Source: Candidatus Omnitrophota bacterium (GTDB lineage Bacteria; Omnitrophota; Gorgyraeia; Zapsychrales; Zapsychraceae). From it: 12,422 nt of DNA. A program made the position numbers and the translations under genes. Shown here in pieces: positions 5,738 to 12,422 of this stretch; positions within the stretch are counted from its first letter, which is position 1, and every line of letters begins with the position of its first letter. The notes under the pieces were generated by a model, which saw only the letters and a program-made list of their open reading frames with translations, was not told where the DNA came from and searched no databases. Where the stretch lies: NCBI GenBank assembly GCA_018062515.1, contig JAGOSC010000063.1, forward strand, positions 1 to 12,422. The letters are read 5' to 3'.

Positions 5738-8700
5738 TTAATATAACATATTTTTTTTACTAACCAATACCGCCTCATCAAGACTTATATAATCAGCCTT
5801 AGATGCTTTCGATGCCAATTTTCCCATTTCCTGATCATCATCGGACAAGCCCAAAATTAAAGGAATCGTTTGTAACGGAACCAGATTAATGATGATGATT
5901 TGATGCATCAAGCCGTCAATGGAAATGTTATCAAATGGTTTATAATTCGGATCAATATGCCATTCAAATTTTTGTTCGGAATCGACGGTGATGGCGCCGA
6001 TTTCAGGATTAAGGTCAATACCGCCGGGATTGGTGAGCATGGAATTATCGACGTTTTTCTTCTTTGCTTTATTCACTTTTCTACTTTTCTCTAGCTTCTT
6101 TTTAATCTCACCGTTCAAATCGTTTAAGGGTTTTTTTACAAACAAATCTTCCAATTCATTTTTATAATCCTCCCACGCTCGAGCGGCCATGGAACCATAT
6201 ATTAACGAATTTATATAAACATTTTCCTCAGCGATCTTTTTCCTCATATAAGCGATATCTTTCTCCAACATACTTAATTGCAGCTTCAAACCCATTAATA
6301 CAAAGTTATTTTCGTCCAGTTTTTTATCTTTTGGACTGGAAATATTCAGTGAATCACCCGATGCTGATTTGACTAATATTTTTTCCGCTGAACTTGAAAC
6401 TCCCTCCCCTTTGCCTTGAGACTGATCTTCTTGCAAGCTATTTTGTATTATCCTTTTAAACTGTTCCGTCATTTGCAATTTGAAGTTTAGGCCAGTTATT
6501 TGTGATTGGACCTTATTTATTCCATCCTCGATTTTACTTTTCTTAATATAATCTTTATCATTGAGCTCAAGACCATTAAAAAATAAATAAGGCTTTCCTA
6601 ATAAGACATTATTGGTTAATTCTAAAATATCATCCTGCTTTTTATTGGTCATATTAAAAGGACGTCCAGTCAGGCCCTCCACCAATATCCCACCTTCAGT
6701 GCTAGGAATAATATCTATCAAACTGCCATTTTCTTCTGTGTCCGTAATCGTGTGATAAAGAGAAAAAAGGTTTTGTAATTCTTGATAAAAATTTAAAGCT
6801 TCATTATGATCTTTTCTAAACGTTGGGAAAATCCACGGGCCATCTACAATCACAAAACCATATTCTCTTGTATTTACTAAGGTAACAGAATGTAGGGCGA
6901 CTGTACCATCCGTATCAAAAGCCATGACCGTCGATTCCTCTGCCTCAGTGCCCAGTTCAGACTTAAAATTATTGGCAATGTGAGCGCCTAAAGCGGCAAT
7001 TTGCTGACAAACGGCAGCCGGAATTTCTTCTCCATTTCTCATGAACGATTCACGAATAGCCGCATATAATTCCTCAGGTGATTTCTTAATTTTATTTTTG
7101 GTCGTATCATAGTTATATTTATAACCCATATAACTTAAAGCTCGTAAAACCTGCAATAGCCCATCGGTAGAATTAACTTTTAGATTCTTTAGAAAATCAC
7201 CGTAATTTGTATTTTCGTTCAGTAATATGTTCATCATTTTCCCGAAAATACGTTCAGGGGTGTGTGGATTCCAAACAGGATCCATAATATCGTCATCACC
7301 TAATCTACTGAAATTCCTTTTGGCAACGATAGCTGATTCTTCAAAAGGAAATTCCCCATAGATGTTCTGTCCAAAATTTTGAGAATACGAGGACTTTCCT
7401 CGCATATCCAGAATGCTTCTTGGAGAACTAAGAGAAAAATTAAATCCCAGTTTTAAACCATAATTATGTTCCACTCCCGCTAATGGATACTTAAGTTCTT
7501 CTCGATAAAATTCAAGATTAATGTTCGTACTATTAAATGGTTGATAAGCAACCCGTCCATTAATCGTATAAGAATGCGGAAAAAAGTGATGCCGGCTAAG
7601 AACATATTTCAAATCACTGCTGAATAGCCATTTATTCATGAGAAGATTAAAATCCGTATTAAATTCGTATTTGGTCCTGCCCAAATCGCCAGTCAGGCCA
7701 ATGGACCACGTTCGATCATCAGAAATATTTGTATAATCCATCCCGCCCAGGAACGATCTTAAAAATATTTCTTCTCCAGATCTATAAGAGTCCTTATCTC
7801 CTCCTAAAAAATTTAATTGGCTAAATACCCGCAGTCGTTTATTTTCATTGAAATATTCAACCATATTCAAGCCTAAATTTGCGTCGACTTTGCCTAACAT
7901 TGAGTGAATCATTCGTCGATCATCAAACATACCCCAGGCATCAGCACTGCCGTATAATGCGAAGGCCATATTGTTTGCTACTCTCATTGTTTTGACCAAA
8001 CGAAGATAAGACCTTACCGCCCAATAATCCCACTCTATTTTCTTTCCGGGTTGAGGAAAATATCTACTGATATTAGTATCACTAGGCATATTTTCAATCT
8101 TGACAGATGTTAAATGTGTATGCCCTAAGTTTGTTTCCCATTGACTATTTAAAAATCCATTATTCGAAAAATTAATGCCCAGCCTCTGATAAGAATTCGA
8201 CAATTTAGGGCCCAACAATCCTCCGCCGAGAAGGCCGCTACTGAAACTTGTCTTTACTCTCCAATCATAACGCGGTAAAAAGTTCATACTTAGTTCGAAT
8301 TCTTGCAAATTATTATCTTTTTTTGCATTAATTTGCCATTTTACCGGGACTAATGCTTCTTCATAATGGGCCAACTGCCCTTTCAATTCTTGCAATGAAT
8401 CTTGGAGATTATTTCGTTGGTCCTCCCATTGTTTTTCTTGTTCTTCAATCTTTGCCAATTCTGATCGGGCAATCGAATCCCGCTTGGCATTTAAACTATC
8501 CGTCATCGAAGAATTATTGGAGGCGCTGGTTGAATCTATTACAACTGTACTATCCGCGAGATTATTCAAGTCCTGTAAATTTGCACCTTTATCTTGAGTC
8601 ATACTATCAGCCGCTGAAAACGCACCTAATATGATAAATGGGGAGATCATACTTAATATGGCTCTATCAACGTCTTTCTTACTGACATCAGTATTTAACT

Positions 8701-9796
8701 CTGCTTCGTTAAGCGCCGCACCCCCGGAAAAATATTTACGAGGAACAATATCCTGTGTTGCTTCGTCATAATCTTCTTTAATATAGTTAAACACACCTTT
8801 CTGGAAAGACGCGACATATTGATCATATATTTTTTGAATAATTTGTTTGTCATCGACTTCAACCCCTTTTATTTTCCCTTGGTCAAAATAACCTTCCCCG
8901 AATGATACAGCTTTCAAAGAATCTTTATACCAAGTGGCCAAAAGCATCGCATTGTATATTTGCCTGAGATTAGCGAACAGCTTGCCTTCATTCACTTCCC
9001 GTTCAATTTCGGGAATCAAAATTTCTCTAACAATTTCAGACGAGACACCACTAGTAATATCCATATCTTCTTCTTTAACGTCGCCCAAACCATGGTTTGT
9101 CCGCCCGCGGTTCGCTTCCAGCGCCAAATAATCTTCTTCCAGCATAACTTTAAGATGATTATCGACGAGAAACACGCCGCCGCTATGTTCGTAGACTTTG
9201 GCTTCTTCTGGTACTATCCAAATTTTATTAAATGTGTTGACCGGTACGTCTGTTGTACCGAATTGCTGTTGTGCTTTGGCATAAACCTTCTGCCAAAATT
9301 TTTGACCAAGCGCGTCTTCAGGATTCATTAATGAAGCGGTGAGTTGTTTTAAAAGATAGTCCTGAGCAAGAAGATCTCGTCCCATTTCGGTTTGGCCAAG
9401 CACATCCGGCGTGATTCGATCACGTTCATACGGCGAGAGATTCACCCAAAGACTTTCTTTGGGAATAGCCAAAGCAGCAATAAAATATCGAATAATTTTA
9501 TCGGCTTCCTGCTTTAATTCTCTTTCGCTCAATTCATTTTCACCCTGGTCGAACATGAACTTGATATCAAGCGGATCCGTCGGTGTCAGATTAAGACCTT
9601 TCATTAAAACGGGTTGAAAATTCGCTGTGGATGCAATTAACGTTCCGGGAATGGGAAGATTGAGAATCGTCGGCGGGATGGATTGGGCAAAACTTATATT
9701 CGACGGAAAAAGAATTCCTAATGAAAATGTAAAAATGATTAAACAGGAGATGAATTTACGGGTGAATTTGTTTCGCAGATGGTCTTGGCTGAACAT
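5738..9796 (-). CDS. Giant modular secreted protein with central beta-barrel-like region (Omnitrophota-type ends)
   Basis: A 1352-residue protein. Order of parts: signal peptide (basic 9-14, hydrophobic 16-30, cleavage near 'FAQ' 38); conserved N-terminal module to about 362 ('WVNLSPYERDR', 'GQTEMGRDLLAQ', 'VNTFNKIWIVP', 'HLKVMLEEDYLALE', then 'VPRKYFSGGAAL'); a short hydrophobic helix (379-396); a Ser/Thr/Asn linker; a charged coiled coil (about 436-482); an antiparallel strand-rich region (about 484-792) with alternating hydrophobics and aromatic ends, like an outer-membrane barrel; an alpha/beta domain (about 845-1075) with Cys930, His969 and Asp985 spaced as in transglutaminase- or papain-like folds; coiled coil (1085-1240); and the conserved 'NPGGIDLNPEIG' module (1253-1318). 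The start has GGGGA six bases upstream. Family attribution is from memory and no enzymatic role is established. Envelope location is inferred. Confidence 0.75.
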   Translation of the reverse strand: MFSQDHLRNKFTRKFISCLIIFTFSLGILFPSNISFAQSIPPTILNLPIPGTLIASTANFQPVLMKGLNLTPTDPLDIKFMFDQGENELSERELKQEADKIIRYFIAALAIPKESLWVNLSPYERDRITPDVLGQTEMGRDLLAQDYLLKQLTASLMNPEDALGQKFWQKVYAKAQQQFGTTDVPVNTFNKIWIVPEEAKVYEHSGGVFLVDNHLKVMLEEDYLALEANRGRTNHGLGDVKEEDMDITSGVSSEIVREILIPEIEREVNEGKLFANLRQIYNAMLLATWYKDSLKAVSFGEGYFDQGKIKGVEVDDKQIIQKIYDQYVASFQKGVFNYIKEDYDEATQDIVPRKYFSGGAALNEAELNTDVSKKDVDRAILSMISPFIILGAFSAADSMTQDKGANLQDLNNLADSTVVIDSTSASNNSSMTDSLNAKRDSIARSELAKIEEQEKQWEDQRNNLQDSLQELKGQLAHYEEALVPVKWQINAKKDNNLQEFELSMNFLPRYDWRVKTSFSSGLLGGGLLGPKLSNSYQRLGINFSNNGFLNSQWETNLGHTHLTSVKIENMPSDTNISRYFPQPGKKIEWDYWAVRSYLRLVKTMRVANNMAFALYGSADAWGMFDDRRMIHSMLGKVDANLGLNMVEYFNENKRLRVFSQLNFLGGDKDSYRSGEEIFLRSFLGGMDYTNISDDRTWSIGLTGDLGRTKYEFNTDFNLLMNKWLFSSDLKYVLSRHHFFPHSYTINGRVAYQPFNSTNINLEFYREELKYPLAGVEHNYGLKLGFNFSLSSPRSILDMRGKSSYSQNFGQNIYGEFPFEESAIVAKRNFSRLGDDDIMDPVWNPHTPERIFGKMMNILLNENTNYGDFLKNLKVNSTDGLLQVLRALSYMGYKYNYDTTKNKIKKSPEELYAAIRESFMRNGEEIPAAVCQQIAALGAHIANNFKSELGTEAEESTVMAFDTDGTVALHSVTLVNTREYGFVIVDGPWIFPTFRKDHNEALNFYQELQNLFSLYHTITDTEENGSLIDIIPSTEGGILVEGLTGRPFNMTNKKQDDILELTNNVLLGKPYLFFNGLELNDKDYIKKSKIEDGINKVQSQITGLNFKLQMTEQFKRIIQNSLQEDQSQGKGEGVSSSAEKILVKSASGDSLNISSPKDKKLDENNFVLMGLKLQLSMLEKDIAYMRKKIAEENVYINSLIYGSMAARAWEDYKNELEDLFVKKPLNDLNGEIKKKLEKSRKVNKAKKKNVDNSMLTNPGGIDLNPEIGAITVDSEQKFEWHIDPNYKPFDNISIDGLMHQIIIINLVPLQTIPLILGLSDDDQEMGKLASKASKADYISLDEAVLVSKKNMLY
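5843..6040 (-). repeat. C-terminal module repeat, copy 1
   Basis: This segment encodes residues 1253-1318 of the 1352-residue protein. It matches the segment at 10042-10239 without gaps: 54 of 66 residues are identical by eye, and long stretches are also alike in DNA, for example around 'GATTTGATGCATCAA' and 'CGATTTCAGGATTAAGGTC' on the plus strand. Confidence 0.85.
8711..8746 (-). repeat. PRKYFSGGAAL motif repeat, copy 1
   Basis: It encodes 'VPRKYFSGGAAL', identical in protein sequence to 12331-12366 of the upstream paralogue and preceded in both by a 'DYD/EYD' acidic stretch. It marks the end of the shared N-terminal module. Confidence 0.8.
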
Positions 9797-9882
9797 AAAT
9801 GATCCCCAACAAAAAACCTAAAATTAAAAAATTTTGATTTCTTTAACTAACTTAAACTTCTATTGATTGGGGAATCATTTCT

Positions 9883-9901
9883 GCCGCGAATACGCCGCGG
9901 C
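9883..9901 (+). terminator. GC hairpin with following T-rich run (orientation puzzling)
   Basis: GCCGCG and CGCGGC form a perfect 6-bp stem with a 7-base loop (AATACGC), followed on the plus strand by TATTTTTAT. It resembles an intrinsic terminator for plus-strand transcription, yet both flanking genes are on the minus strand, where the T-run would precede the stem. It could fold in either transcript and might block antisense readthrough or attenuate transcription between the two giant genes. Confidence 0.3.
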
Positions 9902-9984
9902 TATTTTTATCGTTACATGTTGTCCATATAACGGATATTGAAATATAAAGCTAACTTAAATTCTTTTGAATATCTTCGACTAAT

Positions 9985-12422
9985 CTAATTCATCGATAAT
10001 TGCGCGCTAACGACTTGTGCCGGCTCTTGATCATCTTCCGTCGACAATCCCAACATAAGCGGAATGGTTTGCAGCGGAACCGGGTTGATAATAATGATTT
10101 GATGCATCAAACCATCCATCGGAATATTGTCTAGCGGTCGATAATTCGGGTCGATATTCCATTCAAATTTTTGATCCGAATCGACGCTGACAGTGCCGAT
10201 TTCAGGATTAAGGTCGATACCTCCAGGATTGTTGAGCATGGCTTTATCGGCTCCTTTTGCCCGGTCTGCTTTCCTACTTTTCTCTGATATTTTATTTCTT
10301 ATCACTTCTGGAACCAAAAGTTTATCAGTGTCTTTCTTAAGGTTTTCGTACGCTTTGTGAGCCCGTGGGGAGCCATTTAAGATTTCGATAAACAGCGTTT
10401 CTTCTCTCATATTCTCCCAATCAGCTTGAAAATCGGCTTTATATACTTCCATTTTCAATTCCAAAAGCTTCGATAATTTCTGCTCACCGATAGATAATTC
10501 TTTGATGCCGCCGCCTTCACCTTCATTTTCAAATTCATTGATTTCTTCTAACAATTTGTCCCCTTGTTTTATTGAAAAATTAAGTGACTTTAAATAATTG
10601 TCTAAAGTTAGAAAACGTAAATTCGCCGCAGTTTCCGGAAAAAATACGTTGAAATTATCCAGATAAATGCTTGAAAATTCCGGCCTAACGGGATTCCTGT
10701 ATCCAAACACATAAGAAGTAGCGCCAACATAACCGTAAGAATTTTTAATGTTTCTCTGATTTGAAACAGTGATATCAGCCCTGCTGATCCCAGGCAAACC
10801 TGTACCGTACTTTCCCTTTGCCAAACCAAGTATATTAAATGCTATGTGCCCGCCAAGGTCTTTTGACCACCCGCCTGCAATCCCAAACTGCATCATGAGA
10901 TCAGTTATCGGCAAGTAAAATTCCATATTGCCATCAACACCATAATCAAGTCGATCGAAACGGCTTGCTATAGTTGGCTTAATATCAAAACCAAACTTAT
11001 TTAATTGGAGTTTGGCCATTATAGTACCAAAAGATTCATCAGCTGAAATTCTACTATTAATACCAAATTGTAATGAATTATCACCAAAAAAATCGGTATG
11101 ACTGTAGTTTACATTTACTCCCATATTAGTTAAAAACTGACTGTAAGGATTATCGTTTGAGAAAAATTCAATCATGCCTTGTGTAAACTCTTTTTTATCT
11201 TTATATTGATGCGCATCTATCCCTACGGCCCATCTTTTTTTTCTTTCCAACTCACCTCTGTACCAATCGGCATATTGTTTAATAATCCCTTCTTTATATC
11301 CCGCATAAGTAAATAAAGATCCAGGACCATCTTTTTTATTAAACGAAAATTTAGGACCGACCAACACTTCAAAAGATTTTCCTTCTTTATAATACGGTTC
11401 ATTGTTACCCTGATCCAAATAAAAACCTTTTACAAAATTTAATCCTAATTGGCCATAAAAATTTTCCAAATTTAATTCAATTTCACCTGTTGCTTTTATA
11501 TGAGGTCTATCGCCGCCAAATTCCTTGGTTGAGCCAAATCCAATGTAAGGGATAACTTTAAACATATTGTTAAATGTAAAAGGGCCGCTTAAATTCAATT
11601 CGTTAAAATAACCTAATTGGCCTGATGAACTAAAATCAACGATTAGTTGTTTATTTACGGCTTTCTTATTTTGTGTGCTATCTCGATCAAAGCTTAATTG
11701 TTCTGCTACACGTTTTTTTTCTCTGGACCAATTTTCTATATTTCTTTTAAGTTCAGCTTTTGTAATTTCTTTACCTTCACCATCTTCATTAAATATATAA
11801 AAACGTGACGTATCGTTTGCATTTTTTAATACAAACTGGGTTCCGGGAAATAATTTTTGATCGTTTAATAACCTATATCTTTGTTCAAATTGAATATCGC
11901 CGATTTTCTTGCCGTCTATGGTAAGAGATTTCATTTCTAAATTCTCAAAATCATTTTCTTTCTCATCACCGGTTAAGAGCATATATTCTTTATTTTTATC
12001 TCCTATTTGTAAAATAAACATTGCTTCATTATTATCCAATTTAATCTTTGGAAAAACCACGAACGGAAAATTATCTGTATCAGGGACAACCCCTACTGAA
12101 TCGAGTTTATGTTTAATGGTGTCCTGATTTATATTAATCAAGTTATTCGTTGAATCTTCAAATTCTTCTAAAACGTTGGGAACTTTGACTGAATCAGTAA
12201 TTTCTTGAGTGTTGCCATCCTTATCTAAAGCAAAAACGGTGATCGGCACAGCAAGCAACTTAGTTATTTGTCCTATAGTGCGAGTGATCTCTGATTTTGA
12301 AACATCATCATTGGAAAGCACCGCTCTATCCAGTGCCGCTCCGCCGGAGAAATACTTGCGCGGAACGGTTTCTTGTGACGCCGTGTCATATTCGTCTTTA
12401 ACACTGTCGCTTATACGCATCT
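9985..12422 (-). CDS. Second giant modular secreted protein paralogue, 5' end outside window
   Basis: Open from the right edge for 812 codons to a TAG stop. The apparent ATG at 12420 is internal, because alignment to the 1352-residue paralogue places it about 20 residues before 'VPRKYFSGGAAL', so some 330 residues including any signal peptide should lie outside. Parts, counted from that Met: the conserved motif (19-30); a hydrophobic stretch (about 52-64); a beta-rich globular region (about 100-215); a short charged coil (220-242); an antiparallel strand-rich region (about 258-575) with many Gly and aromatic residues, consistent with a beta-barrel; a Glu/Gly-rich linker (622-638); a coiled region (640-725); and the 'NPGGIDLNPEIG' module (728-793). 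It lacks the Cys-His-Asp domain of its neighbour. It lies 188 nt upstream in the same orientation, so tandem duplication followed by divergence of the centre is likely. Confidence 0.72.
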   Translation of the reverse strand, partial: MRISDSVKDEYDTASQETVPRKYFSGGAALDRAVLSNDDVSKSEITRTIGQITKLLAVPITVFALDKDGNTQEITDSVKVPNVLEEFEDSTNNLININQDTIKHKLDSVGVVPDTDNFPFVVFPKIKLDNNEAMFILQIGDKNKEYMLLTGDEKENDFENLEMKSLTIDGKKIGDIQFEQRYRLLNDQKLFPGTQFVLKNANDTSRFYIFNEDGEGKEITKAELKRNIENWSREKKRVAEQLSFDRDSTQNKKAVNKQLIVDFSSSGQLGYFNELNLSGPFTFNNMFKVIPYIGFGSTKEFGGDRPHIKATGEIELNLENFYGQLGLNFVKGFYLDQGNNEPYYKEGKSFEVLVGPKFSFNKKDGPGSLFTYAGYKEGIIKQYADWYRGELERKKRWAVGIDAHQYKDKKEFTQGMIEFFSNDNPYSQFLTNMGVNVNYSHTDFFGDNSLQFGINSRISADESFGTIMAKLQLNKFGFDIKPTIASRFDRLDYGVDGNMEFYLPITDLMMQFGIAGGWSKDLGGHIAFNILGLAKGKYGTGLPGISRADITVSNQRNIKNSYGYVGATSYVFGYRNPVRPEFSSIYLDNFNVFFPETAANLRFLTLDNYLKSLNFSIKQGDKLLEEINEFENEGEGGGIKELSIGEQKLSKLLELKMEVYKADFQADWENMREETLFIEILNGSPRAHKAYENLKKDTDKLLVPEVIRNKISEKSRKADRAKGADKAMLNNPGGIDLNPEIGTVSVDSDQKFEWNIDPNYRPLDNIPMDGLMHQIIIINPVPLQTIPLMLGLSTEDDQEPAQVVSAQLSMN
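10042..10239 (-). repeat. C-terminal module repeat, copy 2
   Basis: It encodes the conserved C-terminal module of the upstream paralogue, aligned without gaps to 5843-6040. The two copies diverge immediately after 'LGLS' apart from a shared 'DDQE'. Confidence 0.85.
12331..12366 (-). repeat. PRKYFSGGAAL motif repeat, copy 2
   Basis: It encodes 'VPRKYFSGGAAL', the same 12 residues as 8711-8746. The flanks continue to resemble each other for about ten residues ('DVSKKDVDRAI' versus 'DVSKSEITRTI') before the proteins diverge. Confidence 0.8.

Noticed and set aside
8960..9331. Plus-strand open frame of 123 codons
   Set aside because: It lies opposite the conserved N-terminal module of the giant gene, has Phe-rich shadow composition and no ribosome site or recognisable domain.
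10608..10829. Minus-strand 73-codon frame inside the second giant gene
   Set aside because: It is out of frame within a long, well-supported coding sequence and has no family features.
1..12422. CRISPR arrays, tRNA/rRNA genes, transposases, integrases
   Set aside because: No regularly spaced short repeats, cloverleaf-like segments, rRNA-like stretches or transposase motifs were seen on either strand.

Overview
This window most likely comes from a Candidatus Omnitrophota (PVC-group) genome or metagenome contig. The main reason is the pair of very large minus-strand genes on the right. Their shared conserved ends (an N-terminal part with 'VNLSPYERDR' and 'GQTEMGRDLLAQ', a 'PRKYFSGGAAL' motif, and a C-terminal 'NPGGIDLNPEIG' module) match protein ends I remember from Omnitrophota. 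That taxonomic call rests on recall of the family, not on a search.

Layout. (1) Positions 1-1152, minus strand: a small envelope and metal-handling cluster with a DUF2231-type membrane protein cut by the window edge, a secreted YHS/TRASH-like protein with four cysteines, and an exported His-rich protein. This looks like the edge of a heavy-metal (copper-type) efflux locus. (2) Positions 1310-1778, minus strand: two short ORFs that read as one ~155-residue protein split by a +1 frameshift. (3) Positions 1862-3423, minus strand: a DUF1016/YhcG-family PDDEXK nuclease preceded by an overlapping gene with a MerR-like helix-turn-helix and a Cys/His motif. The start of that gene is missing, because its frame runs into (4) the only plus-strand gene, 3427-4278. 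This is the C-terminal part of a ComM/YifB AAA+ ATPase that begins inside its Walker A motif. The abutting truncated genes mark a rearrangement or an assembly junction near 3417. (5) Positions 4347-4700, minus: a single-domain rhodanese-like protein with an altered active-site loop. (6) Positions 5020-12422, minus: a secreted fibronectin type III protein and two giant modular secreted proteins, of 1352 residues and at least 812 residues. Each giant protein carries an antiparallel beta-rich, probably outer-membrane barrel-like centre between conserved end modules.

Working together: in region 1 the three proteins probably act in the periplasm and inner membrane on metal ions. In region 3 the regulator and nuclease genes overlap and are probably co-transcribed. 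In region 6 the two paralogues and the FN3 protein lie in tandem (gaps of 188 and 40 nt) and may form one cell-envelope expression unit. The most interesting signal is the paralogous architecture: near-identical end modules, unrelated-looking centres, and, in the larger copy, a candidate Cys-His-Asp (transglutaminase/papain-like) domain. No tRNA, rRNA, CRISPR array or transposase was seen.
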